A DNA stretch of 32,614 nucleotides from CAIZQW01 sp037133395 (GCA_037133395.1 JBAXOG010000041.1:1-32614), one strand, 5' to 3'. Shown: positions 15,549 through 25,220, numbered from the stretch's first letter. Numbers and translations are program-made. Notes: generated from the sequence alone by a model not told the origin.

Positions 15549-16088
15549 ATGACAACACTATCCCAAGAGATTTGTAAGCAGATTGCGCAAGCCCGCCGCG
15601 AAAAGGGGCTAACCCAGTCCGCCCTCGCAGCAGAGGTCGGGTGCAAACAATCTGCCATCAGTATGCTAGAGGCCGGACAGGCCTCTAAACTGTCCAAGGA
15701 AAATATCGAAAAGATTGCGGCTGCACTAGGACTAACCCTTCAAACGTCCGTAACAAAGGTACTCCCTTCCACAGAGACTCACCAGGGATTTTGTCCAAAC
15801 GCCTTGTGTCCGTCTAATACGCCTTATCTCGTTCAGGATCAGCTCGTTTTCCATCCGCGCCTTCAACGTAACAAGCATTGCGCTTACTGTGCCGAATTGC
15901 TGGAAACCTGCTGTCCAAATTGTGCGACTCCCAATCATACGGAGGGAGCGTATTGTTCTTTCTGCGGCGAAGCGCGTGTGACCAACACGCTTTCCCCTGA
16001 AATACCGACCTCGGCATGGGTTACTGAGCGCAGGCGTGAACTTATGGAGTTACGGCAACTGACAGGCACGTCACACGTGGTTGTGTGA
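15549..16088 (+). CDS. XRE family regulator with C-terminal zinc ribbons
   Basis: A 179-aa protein from the ATG at 15549. An in-frame start at 15468 would add a non-conserved leader that overlaps the upstream repeat. Residues 7-64 are an XRE/Cro-type HTH (KGLTQSALAAEVGCKQSAIS is the recognition core). The C-terminal half has paired cysteines: C82-x4-C87 with C111-x2-C114, and C122-x2-C125 with C136-x2-C139, consistent with two zinc-ribbon modules. It probably binds DNA and may sense a metal, redox state or a protein partner; this is inference. Its last 47 bp overlap the convergent radical SAM gene. No strong RBS precedes it. Confidence 0.78.
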   Translation: MTTLSQEICKQIAQARREKGLTQSALAAEVGCKQSAISMLEAGQASKLSKENIEKIAAALGLTLQTSVTKVLPSTETHQGFCPNALCPSNTPYLVQDQLVFHPRLQRNKHCAYCAELLETCCPNCATPNHTEGAYCSFCGEARVTNTLSPEIPTSAWVTERRRELMELRQLTGTSHVVV

Positions 16089-18423
16089 GGTGGCACGGAA
16101 GTGTTGCCAGCCATTCACGCAACGCTAGCTTTGACGAACATTCCAAGGTCACCCGTGTGCCGCCTTCAACAGGCTGCAGGACTAATAAATAAATCGTCTT
16201 CTTCTTTAAGGCTGCTGGTGCAAGATCAAGCCTCCATCCGTCACCCGCTCTGCAAAGCGTATGCGGCAGGTGCAGGTTGTTCAGCCACTGACTAGCAGAC
16301 TGTGCGACATCACGTGGCAGGAGTGCTGTATGCAAGAGACAGGATGCTTTTGAAAAGAACCCTGGCCGAAAATCAGCACCCACCTCACAACCCATTAGTG
16401 GAAACTCATCTGCAAGCGTACTGATTAAAGCCTTGCGATCCCATGCACGAAATGCCATGACCGTCTGACCGCTCGGAACTAAAAAACGCTCATCGTTGTC
16501 GCCAGCCGTAAACAACGCCTCTTCGACTGAAAGCAAATTATCCATTAAAGCAGGATAGTGCTGCAAAAGGTGGCGCATCAATTCTGCGTTTACATATTCG
16601 GACTGGTGTCCGGAATAGGTATCCGGCACATTTACATATCGGTAGAGTGGCACGAGCTGACGCTTCGCAGCATCCATGCGCGACAAAATCTCAATGTCAT
16701 CATTAGTAATATCCTGCACACGCGGATGATGTACGAGACTCATTTTTTCTTCCGGCGTCGAACAGGCCCCACAAGCGAAACAGGATTCTCCTAGGCAATA
16801 CCCCTTATCGCGATTTTCGCACGCATCTTCCCAACGTTGCTTCAAAAATGTGGAATCCACCACACGTGTCACAAAGGGAAACAGAATAGGCACCTCTGTA
16901 GATACACTTACAATAGCTTGAAGTTTTGCCACGTCAGAGGCTTGCCAAGGACCATGGCACGAAAGACCTTCAGAGGCCAACTTCACAATGGCGGGAGCAT
17001 CTTCATGTCCACAGGCGGCAAGCAGTTGTGTGCCCACATAATCAGGCCAGTCGAAGGCAAAACGGAATTCAAGTTTTGCGCGACGGCAGGCAGCAGACAC
17101 ACCATCTACGCAAAAACGCCACTCCGCCTCATCCAGCAACAGCCGATCAAACATCAGCGGTGTATTGGGCATGCGCACCAGACGACCAAAGCTCAGCACC
17201 ACGCGTGTCCCACACTTCGGGGCCTTAAGCAAACCCTGTAAGCGCGAACAAAAGGCACCAAACGCGGCAAGGTCCTCAGGTCCTTCATGGCCTGTGAGAA
17301 TATAAAAGAGCTTAATCTCGCGAACACGCCGTGTCAGCAATGCCTTCAAAGCCGTATCAATTTCATCATGCGTCAATGACTTACAAAGGAACGCGCGCAT
17401 CCGGTCGCTGATACCTTCAATCCCCAGTGTGAAGGACTGCTTACCGCAGGCGCGTTCAAGATCGATGATTTCAGGACACGCCGCTACGCCATCAGCCCGC
17501 TGACTCTTAAACGAAACATGATCAAAGAGTTTGGCGCACGCCTTCACCAACGGAACAAAGTCTGAATACATGTTCAAGTTGAACGCATCCAATTCAACAG
17601 TACGTGCACCATACTCGCGCTTCAAAAAACGAGCGCGATGAAGCGCCTCCTCTGCAGCAATTTCGCGATACGGCTTACGTTCATATCCTTCAAAACAAAA
17701 CGAACAGAATGCAGGACATCCCCTGCTGACCGTCAAGCGGACCGTACCCGCCGTCTCAACATCCAACAGGAAAGAAGGAGCAGGGTTAAGGATTCCACCT
17801 TCGCTAAGACTATGGCGGACAGGTCTGGGTTCAGGAAGAGACGGTTGAAGTTGCGCCGAGCGGACAACCGCCTGCTGCACAGGCTGAGCGGGCAGTTCCC
17901 CTGTCACCCAAAAGCCATCCAGGCCTTCTGCGGCCATCAACAAGCGTGATCGCTTACCCGTAACTTCACTGGAATGATGGATTGGGGAGCATTCCTCTCC
18001 AAATCTCTTCACAAACAGCGGCAACACCTCCTCAGCCTCACCAAAGAAGAGCACATCTGGAACCGCTCGGCCATCTGAACAGACAAGCGATTGGGCTGCA
18101 AAGGCATTTGAACCTCCCAGTACGATGGGTGGAAAGGATTCAGGACGTGCATGCGCCCATGGCGACAATCCCGATACCGAGAGCAACCAGGGCAGGTTGA
18201 TTGTCTCCTGGACAAAAGAATTGGAGACGAGAATCATGTCAAACTCCGCCCATGACAAGCCCGTCTGTACCCCAATAACAGCGGGTGACCGCTTCGAAGG
18301 CAAAAACGCAAAGTCAATCAACGCATCCGGACATGCGATTCGGATCAATTCAGCTAGGACATAATGCGTCGATGATGCCGCGGTATCACGACTATTCGAC
18401 AAGCGTAAAATCAGCACCTTCAT
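16042..18423 (-). CDS. B12-binding-type radical SAM protein
   Basis: A 793-aa protein. Residues 1-140 resemble a cobalamin-binding-type Rossmann domain (MILVSNSF, PPIVLGGSNAFAA, VLFFGEAEE), although the DxHxxG cobalamin motif is not evident. The radical SAM core follows, with C236-x3-C240-x2-C243 (SRGCPAFCSFC) binding the [4Fe-4S] cluster and LGIEGISDRMRAFL near 333-346. A second cysteine group, C535, C543, C548, C551 and C554 (GYCLGESCFACGAC), could hold an auxiliary cluster or zinc. About 570-793 form an additional C-terminal domain resembling those of radical SAM-linked proteins. The start lacks a clear RBS. The 3' end overlaps the XRE gene by 47 bp tail to tail. The substrate is unknown; modification of tRNA, cofactor, lipid or peptide are all possible. 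Confidence 0.82.
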   Translation of the reverse strand: MKVLILRLSNSRDTAASSTHYVLAELIRIACPDALIDFAFLPSKRSPAVIGVQTGLSWAEFDMILVSNSFVQETINLPWLLSVSGLSPWAHARPESFPPIVLGGSNAFAAQSLVCSDGRAVPDVLFFGEAEEVLPLFVKRFGEECSPIHHSSEVTGKRSRLLMAAEGLDGFWVTGELPAQPVQQAVVRSAQLQPSLPEPRPVRHSLSEGGILNPAPSFLLDVETAGTVRLTVSRGCPAFCSFCFEGYERKPYREIAAEEALHRARFLKREYGARTVELDAFNLNMYSDFVPLVKACAKLFDHVSFKSQRADGVAACPEIIDLERACGKQSFTLGIEGISDRMRAFLCKSLTHDEIDTALKALLTRRVREIKLFYILTGHEGPEDLAAFGAFCSRLQGLLKAPKCGTRVVLSFGRLVRMPNTPLMFDRLLLDEAEWRFCVDGVSAACRRAKLEFRFAFDWPDYVGTQLLAACGHEDAPAIVKLASEGLSCHGPWQASDVAKLQAIVSVSTEVPILFPFVTRVVDSTFLKQRWEDACENRDKGYCLGESCFACGACSTPEEKMSLVHHPRVQDITNDDIEILSRMDAAKRQLVPLYRYVNVPDTYSGHQSEYVNAELMRHLLQHYPALMDNLLSVEEALFTAGDNDERFLVPSGQTVMAFRAWDRKALISTLADEFPLMGCEVGADFRPGFFSKASCLLHTALLPRDVAQSASQWLNNLHLPHTLCRAGDGWRLDLAPAALKKKTIYLLVLQPVEGGTRVTLECSSKLALREWLATLPCHLTQPRVTCLSVAVTP

Positions 18424-18528
18424 AATGTTATCATTGCAATTTTTATGGGGAACTCGTAAGGCATAGTTATGATACTAGATTAATCAAATCCCATCAACCG
18501 CAAAAAAAGAGTCGAGAATAAATTACGA

Positions 18529-18557
18529 TTGACTTTTCTACAGGAAGAACGTATTCT
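18529..18557 (+). promoter_or_regulatory. Sigma70-type promoter for IclR operon
   Basis: TTGACT (18529-18534) and TATTCT (18552-18557) are separated by an optimal 17-bp spacer. The IclR start follows 31 bp later with a GAGGGG RBS. This is the best promoter match noted in the window and would drive the IclR gene and the giant gene behind it. Confidence 0.65.
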
Positions 18558-18588
18558 ATTAATGGAAATGCTATCGAGGGGAAACTAA

Positions 18589-19359
18589 ATGGTCATGACA
18601 AAAATTAACCGCAAGGCTCTTGCACCCAGTAGTGATCGTTGCCTTGCTATTCTAGAATTACTTTCGCTGCATGCAGAGGGTCTAACACTTACGGATATCC
18701 ATCATCTGCTTGGGGTCAGCAAAAACATGATCTTCCGTATTTTAAATGACCTTACCTCGCGCGGGTACATTCACAAAGCGCAATCAAAGACTTACTCTTT
18801 AGGAAATAAGCTCCTCGAGCTAGCGATTCCCCAGACCACCGGAAAAAATCTCATCGATGAATCCATTCCTGAAATCAAAGCCTTACGTGACGAAACGCAA
18901 GAAGGCGTCGGTCTCTTGGTCCCGTGCGGACATGAGGCTGTTCTGATTTATTTTCAGCCCTCACGACAGCCCGTCCGAATTATTTATGACGTGGGAATCA
19001 AAGTTGCGCTCTATTGCAATGCCCCTGGCAAAGTTTTCTTAGCTTTCGGAAACGAGCGCACGCGCGATGCACGCCTGCAACAACAGTCCTTCAAGCGTTT
19101 CACAAAAAGAACCATCACAGACCCTGCCAAATTACAAGCCGAGCTAAAGATCGCACGACGGAACGGATATACCGTTGATTGCGCCGAAGAAGTCGAAGGT
19201 GCTTACTGTGTTGCCGCGCCTGTCTATGATCATGATAATTATCTGGTCGCCGCCGTCGTGGTGACCGGTCCGCATGACCGCATCACCAAAGAGATGTTAC
19301 CGTCCTTTGGCAAACTTGTCGCACAGGCAGCGACCCGAATTTCACATCGTTTAAAATAA
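18589..19359 (+). CDS. IclR family transcriptional regulator
   Basis: A 256-aa regulator. Residues around 12-75 form the winged HTH (DRCLAILELLSLHAEGLTLT, LLGVSKNMIFRILNDLTSRG, AQSKTYSLGNKLLELA). About 85-256 are the IclR effector domain, with ETQEGVGLLVPCGHEAVLIY, ALYCNAPGKVFLAF and GYTVDCAEEVEGAYCVAAPV, the standard effector-pocket segments. The start has a GAGGGG RBS at good spacing. The gene is followed, 22 bp later and on the same strand, by the propeller/haem/HEAT protein, so IclR probably controls its own operon. IclR effectors are often small aromatic or carbohydrate-derived acids, but the ligand cannot be read here. Confidence 0.92.
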   Translation: MVMTKINRKALAPSSDRCLAILELLSLHAEGLTLTDIHHLLGVSKNMIFRILNDLTSRGYIHKAQSKTYSLGNKLLELAIPQTTGKNLIDESIPEIKALRDETQEGVGLLVPCGHEAVLIYFQPSRQPVRIIYDVGIKVALYCNAPGKVFLAFGNERTRDARLQQQSFKRFTKRTITDPAKLQAELKIARRNGYTVDCAEEVEGAYCVAAPVYDHDNYLVAAVVVTGPHDRITKEMLPSFGKLVAQAATRISHRLK

Positions 19360-19381
19360 TAATGCACAAGGGGATTGAGAC

Positions 19382-22300
19382 ATGAACTATTTCTGGAAAA
19401 CAATGGCAGTGGGATGCCTTACCGCAACATCCGCGATGGCCGCCGTGGATTGGCAAGGGACGACTTGGATCTGGGCATCTCCGTCTGCAAAAAATAAGGG
19501 GGCTCTCCCTCCGGCAGGTTCTGTCTTCTTCCGTTCCAACTTCGCCGTTTCTGAGCGTTCACCCGTTGAACAGGCACATCTCATCATCACAGCAGACAAC
19601 CTCTATGAAATTTCCATCAACGGTCGTCTCGTCGGCAGCAGTTCAACAGATCCCGATGGTTGGAATATGCCCAACCGTTTTGATGTCTCATCCCTATTGA
19701 TTTTAGGCGAGAACGTCATCGCTGTTCAGGCTGTGAACACCGCCCCAGGTGCTGCAGGTCTCATTTTGAAACTCTTTGTGAAACAGGCCGACAGTGTAAC
19801 CACAGAACTGGTGAGTTCAAAAGCTTGGCGCTGCACAACCAAAGCAGAGCCTAACTGGATCCAACGGGACTTCAATGACCAAGCCTGGAAGCCAGCCCTG
19901 GAAGTGGGGTCCCATGGGTGTGGCCCCTGGGGTAAACTTCTCATACCAACACAACTCCAGCCGCTGGGCCTCAAGGAAGACGTCAAAGAGGAACTCCCTC
20001 CTGACAATTTCAAATGGCCTGGCAGTATCCTCTATATTGAAGATGATTGCACACCTGTACTCTCCATGCGCCACGGGAAAACTCCCAGCGAAAACCTCTC
20101 AATTCTCATTTTTAATCCTGGACACACACGCGCATTTCCTGAATACGATTTACCAGCCCCCGTGAAGGTCGGGCGCACCTTATGCATGTTGAGTCCCGCA
20201 AAACCAGGCTCAACACCGCGTATCCTTGTTGATGCTGGAAGCGGCGCACTTAGTACCCCAACGGTTTCCTTTGACGGCAAAACCATTTATTTTTCGATGG
20301 CTGCGCAGAACGATCCCTTCTACCACATTTACTCCATTCCTTCAAAGGGCGGAACCGTCAAACAACTCACCTTTGGCAACTATCATGATATCGACCCAGA
20401 AGCATTACCTGCTGGACGTGTTGTCTTCAGTTCCACCCGTTGCGGATTTTTTGAAGAATATCATAATCCTCCATCGCGTGCGCTATTCACGATGAAGAAC
20501 GACGGCACCGATATCAAAGTATTAACCAGCACCTTCATCTTTGATAATGAACCGCGGGTGATGCCGGATGGGCGTATTCTAATTTTGCGTTCAGACAACT
20601 TCTTTGACCGCGGCAAAGTCGAGACCATGTTGCATGCAATCCATCCCAGCGGATCACATGGCTATACGGAATTTGGACTCGATCTAGGACCCGCCGCCGG
20701 GAACCGGCTCCGCGCCATCAATTTTGGAAGTCCGGCTCCGATGCCCGATGGACGCGTGGCCTACGTCACAGGCGCTGGCGTCGCCATTGGGCGGCCTGGT
20801 ACCCTGCAGAGTACTATTCGCAACTTTCCCTTCCTTTCTTGCGACGTATCGGCACTTCCTGACAACCGTCTGCTCATTACACAGCGCGAACAAGGTTCAC
20901 AGTTCCGCTCAGCCATCAATGCTGACGTTCCGGATGGCCGTTTTAATCAGATTCGCATTTTCGATCCAGATCAAGAGAAAGCAAAGCCGATCCTGATTTA
21001 TGAAGCTAAGATGGGGAAAACCTTACATTCCCCTGTTTACGTGGGACCCAAGATAGAGCCTGTCCAAATCGCAAACCATGTTGACGAAAAAGCAACAACG
21101 GGGAGATTCTATTGCCAGAATACGTTCTTTACACGTAACACAAGTGCGGGCTGGTCACATGTCCGTGCAATCCGCGTACTGATGGGACGCGGACTCACCA
21201 CACGTTCATCAAACGCCTATATCGTCCACGCGGGAAACGAAACGGTTGAACTCGGGACCGTACCCATCATGCCAGACGGGTCATTCTCTGTTGAAGTCCC
21301 CGCAGACAGGGCAATCGCTTTTCAGGCCGTCGATGGCGAAGGCCGGTCGGAGCTAAATGAGATGTCATGGATTTATGTACGCCCGGGTGAAACACGCGGG
21401 TGTATTGGATGTCACGCCATACGTCAAAGCGCCGCACTCGTCCAAACCAATCGTTTCATCACAGCCGCGACACTTCCACCCCTTCATGTGACTGATGCAC
21501 GCAATGCCACCCGCTTCCGTGGAAACAATCCGGCTGTCACAGGATTGACAGAACTTCAGTTTGACCGCTTCCGAGAGGTGGCCAGCATTAATCGCGTGGA
21601 GGTGCCACGCGAAACACTCGAAAAGAGACTCTCATCAACGGACTGGTCCGACCGTGTTGCAGCAGCAAATCATCTAGGCCTCTTGCGTGACGAGCAAGCC
21701 GCACCCTCACTTGTCCAGCAAATGAAGATCGATGACATCGCAGAAGTCCGCTCTGCCTGTGCACTGGCGCTTGCAGCCTGCGGAACACGTCATTCAGTCC
21801 CTGCCTTACTCACCCACACATCTGATCCGAATCTTCACGTCCGGCTCTCAGCAGCCATTGCACTTGAGAACCTCCTTGATGACCCCATTGTATCAACATC
21901 CAATCTAATGTCCGGCAAGGGAGCCCAGTATGACATCAATCTCGAATCCATCGAACTGAAGCTCATTACCAAACTCGAAAGTACGAATCGTGATATCGTC
22001 CGCCGTGCGGCAGTCGCCTTGCGACACATCGGTTCGCGCGCAGAAACAAAAGCAGCTCTTCGGAAAGTTGTCCTCGCGCTTCGTGACGATCCTGGTTACC
22101 TCCAATACCGAAACAAAGGAGATGGCGCAAAGTTCCTTGCTGATCATCCAGCGAATCCGCGTTGCGTACAAGAAGTCATCCGAGCATTGGGTGATCTAAA
22201 GGATCTTGAAGCTGTCCCCCTGCTCAGCGAAACACTTAACAAGCATGCGGATGTCGACACAGGTAATCTTTTTGTGGCTGAAGCCGCTGCTGATGCTCTT

Positions 22301-23278
22301 GGCAAAATTGGGACGCCCGAGGCTGAGGCAGCGCTGATTTCAACATTTACGTCCCTAAAGCCCTATATCAAATACACCCACTGGTACGGCGATCATTCGG
22401 CGCTCATGGCCTGCCACGCTTCGCCTGTGCATATTCGAATTGTCGAAGCGCTTGACCGCATCGGCACAAAGGGGCATCCCGAGTTGGTGCCGCATCTCAT
22501 CGCCTGCGTTCCCACTGATTTCGACCGCGCATTATTCCTACGCAATGACACAGCCGAGCAACTCATTGGCCGCGTCATTCGCAATCAAGGCGCTGAAGCA
22601 ACGGTCATCGAAACATGCCTGAAAACGCTTGGTGATGCAACAGCGAAGCCTTCTCCTGAAATTGAGGTAGCGCTTCGTACGGTTCATCAAGCGTGGGCCG
22701 GAACACCAACTCCGGAGATTCGTTCATCCCATATCATCTCTCTTGTCTGCGAAAACAAAGCGTTTGCGCCGCGAATTCAGGAAGCCTATCTCCGTTACAT
22801 GGCCGTTACGAATCCGCTCCCACGCGCATTCTCAGGGGAACATCCTGTGATTAAAAATCTACCTGTGCGTCATTGGAACTGTTTCTATCTCGCACGTGCA
22901 TTGGCAAACCTAAAGGACAATCAGGTTGTTCCTGCCTTGCTGACAGGCTTGGCATCCGCTCCTGAATTCACGTATGGTTCACCTGACCCGATCGATGCAG
23001 GCGTGCTCTTCCTTCACAATGACATGACCCCCTGCTGGCGGGCAGCAACAGCGTATGCACTGGGGGAGATTGGGGATAAGCGAGCGATTCCGGCCTTATT
23101 GAAGACCATTTCGAATCCTTCAAATGCTATTGACACGCGGCATGCCGCTGCAACCGCACTGGGTCTCCTAGCAGATAAGTCACTTGTGCCTGTATTGTCG
23201 AAGCACGTTAAACGTTGCGAAGAAACCTCGATGAAACAGGCGTTAACTCTTGCTGTTGAACGCGCCAAAAGCAACTAG
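19382..23278 (+). CDS. Secreted beta-propeller / haem c / HEAT-repeat protein (HZS alpha-like)
   Basis: A 1298-aa exported protein. Residues 1-20 are a Sec signal peptide ending AMA. About 24-190 form a jelly-roll like the N-terminal domains of family-78 rhamnosidases (DNLYEISINGRLVGSS, FDVSSLLILGENVIAVQAVN). About 215-560 are TolB/hydrazine-synthase-alpha-like propeller repeats (TPTVSFDGKTIYFS, ALPAGRVVFSSTR, EPRVMPDGRILILRSD, APMPDGRVAYVTG). A single haem c motif CIGCH occurs at 674-678 (DNA 21401-21415). About 705-1298 are HEAT/PBS-lyase-like repeats (AAPSLVQQMKIDDIAEVRSA, AVPLLSETL, AIPALLKTI). A GGGGA RBS precedes it. The architecture recalls large PVC-group proteins annotated as HZS alpha-like; hydrazine synthesis is not implied. 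Sugar binding plus electron transfer is a reasonable guess. Confidence 0.82.
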   Translation: MNYFWKTMAVGCLTATSAMAAVDWQGTTWIWASPSAKNKGALPPAGSVFFRSNFAVSERSPVEQAHLIITADNLYEISINGRLVGSSSTDPDGWNMPNRFDVSSLLILGENVIAVQAVNTAPGAAGLILKLFVKQADSVTTELVSSKAWRCTTKAEPNWIQRDFNDQAWKPALEVGSHGCGPWGKLLIPTQLQPLGLKEDVKEELPPDNFKWPGSILYIEDDCTPVLSMRHGKTPSENLSILIFNPGHTRAFPEYDLPAPVKVGRTLCMLSPAKPGSTPRILVDAGSGALSTPTVSFDGKTIYFSMAAQNDPFYHIYSIPSKGGTVKQLTFGNYHDIDPEALPAGRVVFSSTRCGFFEEYHNPPSRALFTMKNDGTDIKVLTSTFIFDNEPRVMPDGRILILRSDNFFDRGKVETMLHAIHPSGSHGYTEFGLDLGPAAGNRLRAINFGSPAPMPDGRVAYVTGAGVAIGRPGTLQSTIRNFPFLSCDVSALPDNRLLITQREQGSQFRSAINADVPDGRFNQIRIFDPDQEKAKPILIYEAKMGKTLHSPVYVGPKIEPVQIANHVDEKATTGRFYCQNTFFTRNTSAGWSHVRAIRVLMGRGLTTRSSNAYIVHAGNETVELGTVPIMPDGSFSVEVPADRAIAFQAVDGEGRSELNEMSWIYVRPGETRGCIGCHAIRQSAALVQTNRFITAATLPPLHVTDARNATRFRGNNPAVTGLTELQFDRFREVASINRVEVPRETLEKRLSSTDWSDRVAAANHLGLLRDEQAAPSLVQQMKIDDIAEVRSACALALAACGTRHSVPALLTHTSDPNLHVRLSAAIALENLLDDPIVSTSNLMSGKGAQYDINLESIELKLITKLESTNRDIVRRAAVALRHIGSRAETKAALRKVVLALRDDPGYLQYRNKGDGAKFLADHPANPRCVQEVIRALGDLKDLEAVPLLSETLNKHADVDTGNLFVAEAAADALGKIGTPEAEAALISTFTSLKPYIKYTHWYGDHSALMACHASPVHIRIVEALDRIGTKGHPELVPHLIACVPTDFDRALFLRNDTAEQLIGRVIRNQGAEATVIETCLKTLGDATAKPSPEIEVALRTVHQAWAGTPTPEIRSSHIISLVCENKAFAPRIQEAYLRYMAVTNPLPRAFSGEHPVIKNLPVRHWNCFYLARALANLKDNQVVPALLTGLASAPEFTYGSPDPIDAGVLFLHNDMTPCWRAATAYALGEIGDKRAIPALLKTISNPSNAIDTRHAAATALGLLADKSLVPVLSKHVKRCEETSMKQALTLAVERAKSN

Positions 23279-23283
23279 AGCGT

Positions 23284-24969
23284 TTATTCACGTCCATAAC
23301 GACGGCGTAACTGTTCGAAAATAGAGCCGTTGAGTTGTTCAGGCGTGGTCACCGCGCGCACAGCGTCCATGCCCAGACGCTCATGAAGTTGACGCAAGTA
23401 GAGACTACGTGGCTCAACATGCTGGCCGAAGCTCTGCCAGCAACCATCGAGACGGTTGGGCAACGCGGGTTTACCTTTGCTTCCCACACATCCAATGGCC
23501 CAGTTCTGGGCGCTTGGGATTTCGGGTTTCTGACAGACAATCGAGGAGCCTTCGCAGTTCCATAGGATCTGACAATTACCTGCCCAGCCGTGGCCACTCC
23601 CCATACCGCCTCTGTCCTGCACATTGATTTTACCGCCCTTGACATTATCGTAGAGCTGCCCACAGGCCCATCGATGATGGGGGCCAATATCAGCGTGGGG
23701 CTTATCGGAGAGACAGTCGAGATAGACGGAAGGACCGATATCATTCGGACCATTAACAAAATCATGACGCCCATTTCGGGTGTAGCAACGCTGAAACAGA
23801 ACGTATTGTCCTCCGGCCGAGAATGAATACCGACGTCCACCCGTGATTTCCGATACAGGGTCAATCATGGCGCAGTCCTGTACCGTTATCCGCGAGCAGC
23901 TCCGGTTGACATTGACACAAGAATATGCGAAATGCAACGCTGTGACTTCACGCACCCAAGAATCAACGAGCCCACTCATAGAGATCGCTGTCCAGGCATG
24001 GTTCTCATCCGTCGTCTCCTTGCCAGCCTGATAGACCGACTCGAGCCGCAAACGTTCCACTGCAGCACCTCGGCCACGGGGATCATTGATGCATTTGAAA
24101 ACCGTGCCGCCTCCGTAACGACGTTCCAAAGCGCACGTAACAGGTGTATCCAAGGTCAGCGTGTCCCCCATAACACTGACGACACGAGACTGCCAACTGC
24201 GGGTATAGCCGCTCGGACTCCACTGCTGTCCGCCGAGGTTCAACGCGATCTGATCCATTTTTAGATCGTGAATCCACGCCTGAACTGCTTTGCGTTCGAT
24301 GGTGATTAAATCGCCATCCCTGAAAGCTCCCACGTCCGCAACCTTGATTTTCCGCGCTCCGAGCGGCACTGTTTCATCAAGAATGGCATGAGGGACCTTA
24401 TCCACTTGGAGTTTGGCACTCCCGCTCACGCTGATCAGCGTCGGTCCACCGCCCGCTTTCTCCGCATGCATGGTGGCGATGATGATCGTACCGTCCGCAT
24501 CTTGGCCCTCTCCTCGCAACGTCACGCCGGCATTTACACGCAAGGTTGTACCACAACGGTAAGTTCCGCGGGTCAACAGCACAGCGCCACGAACGCCATC
24601 CACAACTCGTTCAGGGGCCTGCGCCATGCGATTAAGCGCCGTTTGGATGCGGACGCTGTCATCCTGTGAACCTGCAACAGGATTCAGGGTCTCAACCACA
24701 AGCGCCACAGGCACTGCAACACCCCCATGACGGTAACCTGCAAGCGAGAAATCGGGGACCGTATTGCCAAAGGCGTCAGGCGCATATTTCAGCCGCCCAT
24801 CTGAACTCTGACTGACTGCCAACATACCTTTATTCGCAGATGTCACTTCTTTAGCAGAAACCCAGTCTGTCGCAATCTGGCAAACTAAAACAGTCACCGT
24901 CAGGCTCACACCTGCCAACAATCGAGTATTAACCGTTCGATTCAGATCATTTATTATGCTTTTGTTCAC
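23284..24969 (-). CDS. Secreted right-handed beta-helix protein (pectate lyase / GH28-like)
   Basis: A 561-aa protein with a hydrophobic N-terminal segment (residues 17-34, LLAGVSLTVTVLVCQIA) and a signal-peptidase-like region ending VSA near residue 39. The segment DDSVRIQTALNRMAQ, RGAVLLTRGTYRCGTTLRVN and GVTLRGEGQDADGTIII is the N-terminal cap and first rung of pectate lyase 3 or GH28-type parallel beta-helices. Later rungs include VTALHFAYSCVNVNRSCSRI and ITVQDCAMIDPVSEITGG. It probably binds or cleaves extracellular polysaccharide; catalytic residues could not be assigned. The start is a GTG with a weak RBS. Its stop is 5 bp from that of the convergent propeller/haem gene, leaving no room for a separate terminator. 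Confidence 0.75.
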   Translation of the reverse strand: MNKSIINDLNRTVNTRLLAGVSLTVTVLVCQIATDWVSAKEVTSANKGMLAVSQSSDGRLKYAPDAFGNTVPDFSLAGYRHGGVAVPVALVVETLNPVAGSQDDSVRIQTALNRMAQAPERVVDGVRGAVLLTRGTYRCGTTLRVNAGVTLRGEGQDADGTIIIATMHAEKAGGGPTLISVSGSAKLQVDKVPHAILDETVPLGARKIKVADVGAFRDGDLITIERKAVQAWIHDLKMDQIALNLGGQQWSPSGYTRSWQSRVVSVMGDTLTLDTPVTCALERRYGGGTVFKCINDPRGRGAAVERLRLESVYQAGKETTDENHAWTAISMSGLVDSWVREVTALHFAYSCVNVNRSCSRITVQDCAMIDPVSEITGGRRYSFSAGGQYVLFQRCYTRNGRHDFVNGPNDIGPSVYLDCLSDKPHADIGPHHRWACGQLYDNVKGGKINVQDRGGMGSGHGWAGNCQILWNCEGSSIVCQKPEIPSAQNWAIGCVGSKGKPALPNRLDGCWQSFGQHVEPRSLYLRQLHERLGMDAVRAVTTPEQLNGSIFEQLRRRYGRE

Positions 24970-24980
24970 TGCTGTTAACT

Positions 24981-25178
24981 CTAAATTTTTTGGTTGAGGG
25001 CAAATGTATATGTCTCTTCTTTCTGTCCGGGATTGACGATCACGACCCTTAGTTTCGTGAAAATGCGTACTGGAGTTTCAACGATCCGCCATGACGGACA
25101 GCGTGAAACCATTTCGTCCAGTGCGCCAAAGGGTACATTCGTTAAGATTGCCCACATACATCCCAAACACAACCACAC
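24981..25178 (-). pseudogene. Small open frame or gene remnant between cupin and beta-helix genes
   Basis: The gap of about 250 bp holds a 65-codon minus-strand frame ending 11 bp before the next gene. Its C-terminal part (VVIVNPGQKEETYTFALNQK) looks like a real beta-rich protein end, but the N-terminal part (MWLCLGCMWAIL) is not convincing and no RBS was seen. It may be the tail of a decayed gene. No family is recognised, so it could also be chance. Nothing else was found in the gap. Confidence 0.2.
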
Positions 25179-25220
25179 ACGTTAGTCCGATTCGATCGCT
25201 ATTCAATAGGGTTCTTGGAT

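Noticed and set aside
19382..23278. Hydrazine synthase (anammox) assignment
   Set aside because: Only the propeller resembles HZS alpha and there is only one haem site. No HZS beta or gamma or anammox genes are nearby, and the HEAT and jelly-roll parts differ.
23349..23864. 171-codon minus-strand open frame
   Set aside because: It is in another frame of the beta-helix gene. The GTG-started frame at 23284-24969 carries the signal segment and fold motifs.
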